NCBI GenBank assembly: GCA_022825855.1
Contig: JAJDWB010000007.1
Location: 186,001-250,000 of the forward strand
DNA: 64,000 nucleotides
Direction of reading: 5' to 3'
Source: Dehalococcoidia bacterium
Lineage (GTDB): Bacteria; Chloroflexota; Dehalococcoidia; Bin125
The position numbers and the translations under genes were made by a program. Under the pieces are notes generated by a model. That model was not told the DNA's origin and did no database searches. It saw only the letters and a program-made list of their open reading frames with translations. Below, in pieces: positions 45,345 through 52,706 of the stretch. Numbering within the stretch: position 1 is the stretch's first letter; every line of letters begins with the position of its first letter.

Positions 45345-46226
45345 TCAGGCGGCGGCTGCGGCGAGTTGGGCCTCCAGTTCCTCCTTCTTCTTGACCAGCC
45401 TGAGGGCTTTGGCTCGTGCGGGGTGTCCGGGGTTGTGTTCGGGGTAGTCGTTGAGCCAGTCTCGGGGCAGGCAGTGGATTTCGAGCTCGCGCTCGACGCG
45501 TTTGATGGCCTCCTGGAGGGCCTGGATGGACGGGTCGGGGGCATGTTGGCCGGAATTTTGGCCGGAATTGGCGGAAGTGCCGTCCTGGACTGGGTCCGGG
45601 GTGGATTCCTGTTCGGTTTTGTTCGATTCCGTTCGGATTTGCTCGGATTGGTCGGTCTGCTCGACCTGCTCGGACGGGCCGGTCTCGTCGATCGCGACGG
45701 GCGCGTCGGTCTCGACGGGCGCCGGCTGGGGCAACGGCGGGCAGTAGAGGGGGACGTCGGGATCGGGGCGTCCGGCGGGGAGTCTGGCGGGGGGCTCGAG
45801 GGACTGCCGCTGTTCTTCCTCGGTGAGCGGGAACATGCGGTTGGGCACGGGGTAACGATTGCCGTAGCGATCGACCTGGAGGAAGCCGTTGGTCAATTCC
45901 TTGGCGCGCACGCGCTCGTCGCGGCGCATCTCGGGCAGGGCGCTGAGCAGCAGGCGGTACTCGCGCACGGCGGCCAGGCGGCGGTCGAAGTGCTCGGATT
46001 CGACATCGGCGAGCTGGATTGCGTTGGTGACGATCTGGTCGGCGGCGAGTTCGGCCATGAGGTCGAGCCGGAAGAGCTCGAAGTCGCGGAGGTATCCGGC
46101 GACGGTGGAGTGGGCGCAGCCCATGGTTTTGCCGATCTGGCGGAGGGTGAGTCCCTGTTGCCGGTGCTGGTTCGCTTCGAGGATGCGTGCACGGCGTGCG
46201 GCGTTGGGGAAGTTGGGGTATGACAT
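45345..46226 (-). CDS. HTH protein with disordered C-terminal region, repeat-flanked
   Basis: Start chosen at ATG 46226, with AAAGGAG upstream; the longer frame to 46388 includes a repeat copy and is not native. The 293-residue protein has a helix-turn-helix near residues 25-50 (GLTLRQIGKTMGCAHSTVAGYLRD), a helical segment, a Pro/Gln-rich acidic stretch (about 150-240) and a C-terminal basic coiled part KALRLVKKKEELEAQL. I do not recognise a full-length family; the HTH resembles those of terminase small subunits or resolvases. The gene lies between two same-orientation copies of the 33-bp palindromic repeat (D and E). No recombinase or transposase catalytic motif was found. Confidence 0.6.
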   Translation of the reverse strand: MSYPNFPNAARRARILEANQHRQQGLTLRQIGKTMGCAHSTVAGYLRDFELFRLDLMAELAADQIVTNAIQLADVESEHFDRRLAAVREYRLLLSALPEMRRDERVRAKELTNGFLQVDRYGNRYPVPNRMFPLTEEEQRQSLEPPARLPAGRPDPDVPLYCPPLPQPAPVETDAPVAIDETGPSEQVEQTDQSEQIRTESNKTEQESTPDPVQDGTSANSGQNSGQHAPDPSIQALQEAIKRVERELEIHCLPRDWLNDYPEHNPGHPARAKALRLVKKKEELEAQLAAAAA

Positions 46227-46320
46227 AGAGTCGCTCCTTTGTTCGTATATGTGATTGAAGTATATGTTCTGTGTGGGAGGATGTCGAACCGATGTGTTGT
46301 CTGGTTGTCGGTTTGGGGGA

Positions 46321-46353
46321 CCCTCACCCCAGCCCTCTCCCAGAGGGAGAGGG
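46321..46353. repeat. Palindromic repeat, copy E
   Basis: CCCTCACCCCAGCCC followed by TCTCCCAGAGGGAGAGGG, same orientation as copy D and 33 bp long. With copy D it brackets the HTH gene. Confidence 0.9.
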
Positions 46354-46390
46354 AGTTGGGGGATGGAGTTGGGTGCTCTGGGCCCCACGT

Positions 46391-46409
46391 CCCCCGGTCA
46401 GGCCGGGGG
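46391..46409. repeat. Second palindrome family, first copy
   Basis: Stem CCCCCGG (46391-46397) and CCGGGGG (46403-46409) within a TCTGGGCCCC(A/G)CGTC context that recurs at 48231-48258 on the far side of the GyrI/AraC pair. Confidence 0.55.
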
Positions 46410-46652
46410 CAGGCGGGGCGCGGAGCATCGAACGGGGCTCAGGACACGGTCCGGTACTTGACGTGGGCAACCTGGAATCATTGGACGGAGCATTGCCGTT
46501 GAATGGACCAGGATCGATCCGCGCCGCCGGCTATTCGGATGAGGTACGGAAGTGAGCACGCGCGGTCAGGTGGTAACGCGACCTCAGTGCGACGCTGCCA
46601 TCGAGTGCAGCGGAGAGTTCGTCGCACGGAGCGCGGTGAAAGAGGTGCCGGC

Positions 46653-47123
46653 ATGGACGTCCGGATCGAGGAGATTGAGGAGATCGGAGTCGCGCGCATC
46701 CGCCACGTCGGCGATCAGAGTGGGCTCGGTGAGTGTTTCGAGCGGCTAATGGGATGGGTCGTCACGATCGGCGCCGCTCCCGTCCGCACGATCACGCTGG
46801 AACATGACAATCCTGAAGTGACACCTGTAGAACGACGACGCTGGGATGCCTGTGCCGAACTGCAAACCGATGCCGATCCGCCCGCAGGGATAGTGCTCGA
46901 TCGGATTCCATCGGGTCGATACGCGGTGTACACACTCCGTGGTCCGTACGAGCAGATGCCCGAGGCCTACGGATACCTGTTCGGCACGTGGCTCCCGAAC
47001 AGTGGAGAGGCGATGGACGACCGGCCGTCGATGGAGATCTATCGCAACTCGCCGCTCGATACCGCGCCCGAAGATCTCGTAACCGACCTCTGCGTGCCGC
47101 TGCGACCGACATCCGAGCGCTGA
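46653..47123 (+). CDS. Stand-alone GyrI-like effector-binding protein
   Basis: I use ATG 46653; the longer frame has no homology. The 156-residue product is a GyrI-like (effector-binding) domain: IEEIEEIGVARIRHVGDQ, GRYAVYTLRGPYEQMPEAYGYLFGTWL and MEIYRNSPLDTAPEDLVTDLC. The same C-terminal sequence occurs almost unchanged in the next gene, so this is a duplicate that has lost the AraC DNA-binding domain. It may bind a small ligand or sequester it from the regulator. RBS AAAGAGG is about 8 bp upstream. Confidence 0.88.
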   Translation: MDVRIEEIEEIGVARIRHVGDQSGLGECFERLMGWVVTIGAAPVRTITLEHDNPEVTPVERRRWDACAELQTDADPPAGIVLDRIPSGRYAVYTLRGPYEQMPEAYGYLFGTWLPNSGEAMDDRPSMEIYRNSPLDTAPEDLVTDLCVPLRPTSER

Positions 47124-47176
47124 GAGCGAGGAGTTCACGGGCAGGCGGATTGGTAGGCTGTCGTGCGGGGTGGCGC

Positions 47177-48064
47177 ATGCACTCGGCAACCGCGCAGACG
47201 TACTACGAGCAGGTGAGCGCTTCGATCGATTTCATCGTCGACCACCTCGACGTTCGCTGCACTGTGGAGGATGTCGTCACTCAATCCGGGTTTTCCCGCT
47301 ACCACTTTCAGCGGATCTTTCGGGCGATGACGGGCGAGTCGGTGCTGGAGCTGGTGCGCCGATTGCGTCTCGAGCGAGCGGCGTATCGCTTGCGGCACGA
47401 GCGTGTGTCAGTACTCGAGTCGGCACTCGAGGCGGGTTACGGCTCCGAGGAGGCGTTCTCACGGGCCTTCCGGCGTGGCTGCGGGATCAGTCCAAGCCGT
47501 TATCGGACGGTGTGGCCTCCGCCGACATTCGCCAGCCCGATGGCGAGGGTGAGGTTCGATCCGCTGCGACTACTTGTGGCGTTCGATCCCCCCGGCGGTG
47601 AAGTGTCGCTGGAGGTTCGGGTAGAGGCCCTACCAGGCATGCGGGCCGCAACGATCCGTCATGTCGGTCCGTACAACGAGGTCGGCTCGCAGTTCGAGCG
47701 TCTGTTGGATTGGTTTGCCGACTCGGATGTGCCGACCGGCAAGATATTCAGTATGTCCTACGACGATCCGGATGAGATGGACTGCGAGCATTTGCGCTCC
47801 GACGCTTGCATCGAGATTCAGGCAGACGTCTCGCTGCCAGCGGACATGTCGATCCGCTGGATCGCGGCCGGGCGATACGCCGTCTTCCGCGTTCGCGGAC
47901 CCTACGACGGCTTACCCGAGGCGTATCGGCTGGTCTACGGGCTGTGGCTGCCACGCAGCGGGGAGGAGCTAGACGATCGGCCGTGCATGGAGATCTATCG
48001 CAACACGCCGCGAGATACCGGCCCGGCTGACTTGGTGACGGACCTGTGTTTGCCGCTGCGCTAA
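47177..48064 (+). CDS. AraC-family regulator with GyrI-like effector domain
   Basis: ATG 47177 gives a 295-residue protein. The N-terminal ~110 residues form the AraC double HTH: TVEDVVTQSGFSRYHFQRIFRAMTGESVLELVRRLRLERAA. The C-terminal half, residues 130-295, is a GyrI-like effector-binding domain, as in Rob and BmrR. Such regulators often sense lipophilic ligands and control efflux or stress genes. The shared block VTDLCVPLR/VTDLCLPLR and MEIYRN links it to the upstream stand-alone domain. Targets unknown. Confidence 0.93.
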   Translation: MHSATAQTYYEQVSASIDFIVDHLDVRCTVEDVVTQSGFSRYHFQRIFRAMTGESVLELVRRLRLERAAYRLRHERVSVLESALEAGYGSEEAFSRAFRRGCGISPSRYRTVWPPPTFASPMARVRFDPLRLLVAFDPPGGEVSLEVRVEALPGMRAATIRHVGPYNEVGSQFERLLDWFADSDVPTGKIFSMSYDDPDEMDCEHLRSDACIEIQADVSLPADMSIRWIAAGRYAVFRVRGPYDGLPEAYRLVYGLWLPRSGEELDDRPCMEIYRNTPRDTGPADLVTDLCLPLR

Positions 48065-48236
48065 TCCAATTTGTCATCTCAATCGCGATCGATTATCGCT
48101 GATGCGGGCTGTCTTCGACCTAGGCGCAGAGGCGGGCGGCGCTCTCGCCGAGCAGGTCTCCAGAGGGAGAAAGGGTTGCGGGCTGTGATTGTTGCTGAGA
48201 GGGACGGTGTTGGGCTGGCGGGGTTGGGAGGTCTGG

Positions 48237-48258
48237 GCCCCGCGTCGGAGCGCGGGGC
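48237..48258. repeat. Second palindrome family, second copy
   Basis: Stem GCCCCGCG (48237-48244) and CGCGGGGC (48251-48258) with loop TCGGAG, 20 bp beyond the stop of the cytochrome gene, so it may work as a terminator. Its surroundings match 46377-46440. Confidence 0.55.
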
Positions 48259-48277
48259 ATCGGAACTGGGGCCGAGA

Positions 48278-48748
48278 TCAGCACGGGGTTGAGGTCGGGA
48301 CGTCGTCGATGATTCCGTTGGCGAGTTGCAGCTCTCGGATGTAGCAGATGACCTGGTGAATCTGCTCGATTTCCAGGCTTGGCACGGCGGGCATGTTGCC
48401 GAAGTCCCAGTGGTGGGCGCGGACGCCTCGGGCGACGGCGATGACGAAGCTGGCGTTGCCGTGGTGACTCGGCTCGTAGATCTGGTGGACCAGAGGCGGC
48501 CCCTGGCTGGTTCCGTTGGCAGTTGTCCCGTGACAGGCGGAGCAGTTGGCGGAGAACAGCTTCTCGCCGGCGAGCGCGGCTTCGGACAGCTCGCCCGTCG
48601 TCACCTCGGCGGACGCGGCGTCATCGGTGTCATGGGCCTGATCGTCGCCGTATTGGTCGTCTGCGCCGCCGCAGGCCGCGAGCAGCATGGCCGCGGCCGC
48701 GAGGACCATGAGCGCCGCAATGCCGGAGTTGCGAAGGAACTGGGTCAT
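48278..48748 (-). CDS. Lipoprotein c-type cytochrome
   Basis: The 156-residue protein has a signal peptide with lipobox LAAC at Cys26, an acidic spacer rich in Asp (DDQYGDDQAHDTDD), the heme motif C69-S-A-C72-H73 and a likely axial Met in FGNMPAVP. It is exported and anchored outside the membrane, where it carries electrons. The C-terminal half contains His residues (EPSHHGNAS, RAHHWDFG) that are unusual for a class I cytochrome and could be metal or redox related. Confidence 0.93.
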   Translation of the reverse strand: MTQFLRNSGIAALMVLAAAAMLLAACGGADDQYGDDQAHDTDDAASAEVTTGELSEAALAGEKLFSANCSACHGTTANGTSQGPPLVHQIYEPSHHGNASFVIAVARGVRAHHWDFGNMPAVPSLEIEQIHQVICYIRELQLANGIIDDVPTSTPC

Positions 48749-48810
48749 GCTCGTTGCCCCTGTTCAGGGGCAATGGTAGCGAGCGTTCGGGCGGGCTTGC
48801 CCGGGTGACT

Positions 48811-49698
48811 TCAGATCGCGGCCAGGCGCTCCTCGACCTGCGCCAGGAGGCGCGCGGCGTTGGTTCCGAGCCAGGCCTCCTTGACGTGGTCCTTGAGGGG
48901 CAGGTCCTGGAGTTCGCTGACGGCTCGGTCGAAGGGGATCATGTTGTCGGTGGCGAACAGGACTCGGTCGCTGAGCAGGGAGGTGTTGCCGTAGTGGAGC
49001 AAGGTCTCCCAGCCGGTACCGTGGGTGCCGATGTACTTGGGCGCGACAGCGCCGATCTCGATGTAGACGTTCTGGTGTTTCCAGGCAACGGCGACGAGTT
49101 CGTTGACCCAGGGCCAGCCGCCGTGGTTGGCGACGATGGTCAGGTCGGGGAAGTCGCAGGCGATCTCGTCCAGAACGATCGGTCGGCCGTAGGCGATCGA
49201 GCGGTCGTTGGAGAAGTTGATCGAGGAGTGGATGGTGACGGGGACGCCGAGTTCCTGGCACTTGGCGTAGAGCGGATAGAAGCGCTTGTCGTTGGCCATC
49301 ACGCGGTAGGAGAAGGGCTGCAGGTTGACTCCTTTCGCGCCCCGTTCGCGAACTTCCTCCTCGACGACCAACGCCATGTTGTCGCCCTCGCCGGGATTGA
49401 CCGTCACGTAGCCGGTCAGCACGTCCGGGAACCCGGCGACGATGCGGTGCACGGCGTCGTTCATGTCGCGGTAGTCGCCGGCGGCCCACTCGGCCTGGAG
49501 CACGGCGCGGTCGACGCCGGCTTCGGCCATGGCTGCGAGCATTGCGGCCGCGTCGGGGCCGCCGCCGCGCTCGCGCGTGTAGATGCGGTTGTAGTTGGCC
49601 AGGTAGTCGCGGTCGCTGAAGCGCTCGTCGCCGTCCGCGGAGGGATCGGTCCATTCGCGGGCCGGGAGCGTGACGCGGAAGTCGATGATTTCGGGCAT
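48811..49698 (-). CDS. Amidohydrolase-2 family protein
   Basis: The 295-residue TIM-barrel hydrolase shows IYTRERGGGPDAAAMLAAMAEAGVDRAVLQAEW, then VTIHSSINFSND and LTIVANHGGWPWVNELVAVAWKHQNVYIEIG, with C-terminal VLFATDNMIPFDR (metal Asp). Related to lactonase and decarboxylase enzymes. Transcribed after the CoA-transferase (16 bp gap) in the same direction, so the two may share a substrate pathway. Confidence 0.88.
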   Translation of the reverse strand: MPEIIDFRVTLPAREWTDPSADGDERFSDRDYLANYNRIYTRERGGGPDAAAMLAAMAEAGVDRAVLQAEWAAGDYRDMNDAVHRIVAGFPDVLTGYVTVNPGEGDNMALVVEEEVRERGAKGVNLQPFSYRVMANDKRFYPLYAKCQELGVPVTIHSSINFSNDRSIAYGRPIVLDEIACDFPDLTIVANHGGWPWVNELVAVAWKHQNVYIEIGAVAPKYIGTHGTGWETLLHYGNTSLLSDRVLFATDNMIPFDRAVSELQDLPLKDHVKEAWLGTNAARLLAQVEERLAAI

Positions 49699-49714
49699 GG
49701 GGTCTCCATGAGGC

Positions 49715-50932
49715 TCAGGGGATGACGCCGGATGCCTTCATCGCGGCGATCCGATCCCAGTCGTAGCCGAGTTCTTCGAGGACGAGTTCGGTGTGTTCGC
49801 CGAGGTCGGGGGCGCTGGAGTAGTTGTCGGTCGGAGCCTGCTCGAGCTGGAAGGGGACGCCGAGGACCTTGAAATCGCCGGCGGACTTGTGCTGCATGGT
49901 GCGGACGTAACCGTTGGCCGCGGCCTGGGGATCGTTGGCGATCTCGACGGAGTCGGCGGCCGGAGCCCAGGGGAAATCGTTGGCGTCGAAGAGGGCGGCC
50001 CAGTGGTCCCGGGGCTGTTGGGCGATGCGTTGCTCGATCAGTTGGACGGCCTCGCGGATGTGCTTGCGGCGGTCGGCGGCGACGGCGAAGCGCGGATCCT
50101 CGGTCAGCGCGGGCAGCTCGATCACCTCGGCGAAGGGTCCCCAGAAACGCTCCTCCTGGATCATGGCGAGCTGCATCCACTTGCCGTCGGCGGCGCGGTA
50201 GGAGTTGTAGAGCGGATTGAATGCGCCATAGCGGTCGTTGCGGGGGAAGTTCTCACCGGTCGCGAGCGCGCCCTGGATGGCGAAGCCGTTGGCCCAGATG
50301 CCGCCGCCGTAGAGCGAGCAGGTGACGAACTGGCCTGCGCCGGTCAGCTCGCGCTGGTAGAGGGCGGCGAAGACGGCGGCGGTGATATTCATGGCGCTGG
50401 GCAGATCGCCCATCGCGCCGACCAGGCGGACCGGCTCGCTGTCGGCAGTTCCCAGCGTCTCCATGAATCCGCCGCGGGCCCAGTAGGCGAGTTCGTCGAA
50501 GGCGGGCCGGTCGATGTCGGGCCCTTCGGTGCCGTAGCCGGTGGCGTGGGCGTAGATCAGGCGGGGGTGACGGGCCTTGAGCGAAGCGTAATCGATGCCC
50601 AGGCGTTCGAGCGCGCCGCGGCGCAGATTGACGAGGAAGATATCGGCATCGTCGAGGAGCTTGTGCAGGACGTCGTTGCCCTCGGGGGTGCGGACGTTGA
50701 GGGCGACACTGCGCTTGTTGCGATTAGCGATTTCAAAGACCCAGTCGACGCCGTCGTGGAGCCGGTGGATGAGTCCGCGCATGGGGTCGCCCTCGTGCGG
50801 CTCGATCTTGACGACGTCGGCGCCGAGTTCGCCGAGCACGCAGGCGCTCATGGGTCCGAAGAGCCAGGTCGCCATTTCGACGACCTTGAGTCCCTTGAGG
50901 AGGGGTTCGGGCCGGGGTTGATGGTTGGACAC
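49715..50932 (-). CDS. Class III CoA-transferase (CaiB/BaiF family)
   Basis: I start at GTG 50932 with GGACGGAG upstream, trimming an antisense extension of the vapB gene. The 405-residue protein has LLKGLKVVEMATWLFGPMSACVLGELGADVVKIEPHEGDPMRG, ALNVRTPEGNDVLHKLLDDADIFLVN and NITAAVFAALYQRELTG, plus LVGAMGDLPSA at the catalytic Asp region. It activates an acid to its CoA ester. First gene of an operon with the amidohydrolase. Confidence 0.92.
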   Translation of the reverse strand: MSNHQPRPEPLLKGLKVVEMATWLFGPMSACVLGELGADVVKIEPHEGDPMRGLIHRLHDGVDWVFEIANRNKRSVALNVRTPEGNDVLHKLLDDADIFLVNLRRGALERLGIDYASLKARHPRLIYAHATGYGTEGPDIDRPAFDELAYWARGGFMETLGTADSEPVRLVGAMGDLPSAMNITAAVFAALYQRELTGAGQFVTCSLYGGGIWANGFAIQGALATGENFPRNDRYGAFNPLYNSYRAADGKWMQLAMIQEERFWGPFAEVIELPALTEDPRFAVAADRRKHIREAVQLIEQRIAQQPRDHWAALFDANDFPWAPAADSVEIANDPQAAANGYVRTMQHKSAGDFKVLGVPFQLEQAPTDNYSSAPDLGEHTELVLEELGYDWDRIAAMKASGVIP

Positions 50933-51050
50933 TGGGACTCCGTCCTGCCGCGGTCGTAGGCTCTGCGAGACTAGCCGATTGGATGAATTGAGGTCGGCGA
51001 CAGCGTGGTATCGAGCGGGATAGAATTGCGTTACGACTGTGGAGCGTCCG

Positions 51051-51299
51051 ATGAGCCTGACGATCACCAACGAAGAGACCTGCCGTCTGGCCGAAGAGCT
51101 GGCGGACATGACCGGTGCATCGCCGTCCGTTGCGATCGACAAGGCGCTGCGGCTGGCGGTCGAGCGAGAGCAGAACATCAAGCGGCAAGTCGACAAGGTC
51201 ATGGCAATCGTGCGCGAGGCGACGACCAACCTCCAGGACGGGCCTGGCTCTCAGGACATAGACTCGTTCCTCTATGACGAGTGGGGTCTGCCGAGGTGA
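51051..51299 (+). CDS. vapB: VapB-type antitoxin
   Basis: ATG 51051 has GGAG just upstream; the ATG of a longer frame at 51039 is less likely. The 82-residue product starts MSLTITNEETCRLAEELADMTG, the ribbon-helix-helix fold of VapB proteins of the Rv0623 kind, with a charged C-terminal tail (DGPGSQDIDSFLYDEWG). It binds and inhibits the VapC toxin encoded downstream and represses the operon. Confidence 0.9.
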   Translation: MSLTITNEETCRLAEELADMTGASPSVAIDKALRLAVEREQNIKRQVDKVMAIVREATTNLQDGPGSQDIDSFLYDEWGLPR

Positions 51300-51685
51300 T
51301 TGTCGACTCCTCGGCCTTGGTCGCAGTCCTGCTTGATGAACCCGAGGCTGCCGACTTCGTCGCGCTGATGTTGAGCGCTCAGCACCGGCGGATGTCTGCA
51401 GTGAACTGGCTTGAGTCCATCACGGTGTATGAGGGGCGGCTTGGCCAAGCGGCCGGCGAAGTGCTGGACCGCATCGTCGAGGAGATGCAGATTGAACTCG
51501 TGCCTGTGACTGTTGAGCAGGTGTTAGCAGCTCGTCTGGCCTGGCGACGCTTCGGCAAGGGAAACGACCCTGCGCATCTGAATCTCGGCGACTGCTTCGC
51601 GTACGCGTTGGCCCAGACATCAGGCGAGCCGCTGTTGTTCAAGGGTGATGATTTTGCGCGTACCGACATCCAGCGGGTGCTGTAG
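51296..51685 (+). CDS. vapC: VapC-type PIN-domain toxin
   Basis: GTG 51296 overlaps the antitoxin TGA by 4 bp and gives a natural start VIVDSSALVAVLLDEPEAADF, with Asp4 in the active site. The remaining acidic residues lie in NWLESITVYEGRLG and LNLGDCFAYALAQTSGEPLLFKGDDF. It is a ribonuclease of the type II VapBC family. The 129-residue length is normal. Confidence 0.93.
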   Translation: MIVDSSALVAVLLDEPEAADFVALMLSAQHRRMSAVNWLESITVYEGRLGQAAGEVLDRIVEEMQIELVPVTVEQVLAARLAWRRFGKGNDPAHLNLGDCFAYALAQTSGEPLLFKGDDFARTDIQRVL

Positions 51686-51691
51686 CCGGCA

Positions 51692-52123
51692 CTAGCCCAG
51701 CGCCGCTTCGATCTGTCGCATGTGCTCCTCGCGGTGCGGCGCTCGCTCGACGGCGTAAGAGAGGCCGGCGTTGCTGAGGGACTGAAGCTGGTCGGCGCTG
51801 AGTTGGACGACGGCGGCGTCGAGCTGTTCGGCGGCGCGAACAGCCGCCCCGCCAATCGTCGCGGGATTGAACGCTGCCGAGATGCGCTCGAGGGCGGCGT
51901 TGGTGGCCATGTCCTCGGAGGGGAAGGTCTCGCCCTGGGCCATTCGTTGCAGCGCGGCAACCTGACGAGCATCCCAGAAGGCGAGGTGCGCAAGCGCGAA
52001 GCCGACCGTCCAGCCGCCGCCGAGGTCGAGGTTGATGTCGTCGGCGCTGATTCGAGCGACGAGGTCCCGGAGTCGTTCGGTTGATTGGGTGTTGTTCCCG
52101 GTAGCGTCTTCAGAGGTCGGCAC
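51692..52123 (-). CDS. DinB-family protein
   Basis: The 143-residue protein has TERLRDLVARISADDINLDLGGGWTVGFALAHLAFWDARQ, the first half of a DinB four-helix bundle with metal-site His32-like residue (AHLAFW), and the ending HREEHMRQIEAAL with a His. DinB-type proteins bind metals or thiols (bacillithiol, mycothiol). It is convergent with vapC and probably monocistronic. Confidence 0.85.
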   Translation of the reverse strand: MPTSEDATGNNTQSTERLRDLVARISADDINLDLGGGWTVGFALAHLAFWDARQVAALQRMAQGETFPSEDMATNAALERISAAFNPATIGGAAVRAAEQLDAAVVQLSADQLQSLSNAGLSYAVERAPHREEHMRQIEAALG

Positions 52124-52209
52124 GTTGGCTCCTGGGCATCGCAGTCAGCGGGAAATGAGCGTATCAGTCGACTCGTACAATCGAGGGTGAGCGGCCGAAA
52201 GGTGTCGAG

Positions 52210-52692
52210 ATGAGTCTGCGGCAACTGATCACTCCGTCCCTCTGGTTCGACCACCATGCCGAAGCGGCGGCCACGTTTTATGTCTCGTTGTTTCCCAATT
52301 CGCGAGTACTCAGCGTCGTGAAGATTCCCTCCGGGCCAGGCGAGGACGGCGCAATCGTCGAGTTCGAGTTGGATGGTCAGCACCTAAGCGCTGTCGACGG
52401 CGGTCCAATGTTCCAGTTCACGGAGGCGGTGTCGTTTGTCGTCTCCTGCGAGACGCAGGAGGAGATCGACCACTACTGGTACGGGCTGTCGGAGGGCGGC
52501 GAAGAGCAGCAGTGCGGCTGGCTGAAGGACCGCTTCGGTCTCTCGTGGCAGATCGTGCCGGCGGAACTGTCGGAGCTGACGCAAGCGGCACCGGTCGCGG
52601 TGATGGACGCTCTGTTGCAGATGACCAAGATTGAGATCGAACCGCTGCGTGAGGCGGCGAAGACTGTCGTCGACACTCCGGGGACTGGTTGA
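52210..52692 (+). CDS. VOC-family / PhnB-like protein
   Basis: The 160-residue protein is a 3-demethylubiquinone-9-methyltransferase-like VOC protein: LWFDHHAEAAATFYVSLFPNS, IVEFELDGQHLSAVDGGPMFQF, then TEAVSFVVSCETQEEIDHYW and CGWLKDRFGLSWQIVP. Such proteins use a paired beta-alpha-beta fold for metal-dependent chemistry on small molecules. No operon partner. Confidence 0.9.
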   Translation: MSLRQLITPSLWFDHHAEAAATFYVSLFPNSRVLSVVKIPSGPGEDGAIVEFELDGQHLSAVDGGPMFQFTEAVSFVVSCETQEEIDHYWYGLSEGGEEQQCGWLKDRFGLSWQIVPAELSELTQAAPVAVMDALLQMTKIEIEPLREAAKTVVDTPGTG

Positions 52693-52706
52693 ATTGAAAT
52701 CAAGCG

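Larger units (their letters stand above)
46227..46652. other. 426-bp intergenic region rich in palindromic repeats
   Basis: Divergent region between the HTH gene and the GyrI-like gene. It holds repeat copy E (46321-46353) and a second palindrome (46391-46409). No convincing ORF; a short frame reading through the repeat is a shadow. An AT-richer stretch at about 46230-46300 (TTCGTATATGTGATTGAAGTATATG) probably contains the promoter of the HTH gene. Confidence 0.5.

Noticed and set aside
45345-46226. HTH protein as a RAYT (REP-associated) transposase
   Set aside because: No HUH or Y1 catalytic motif; only an HTH and a disordered tail are visible.
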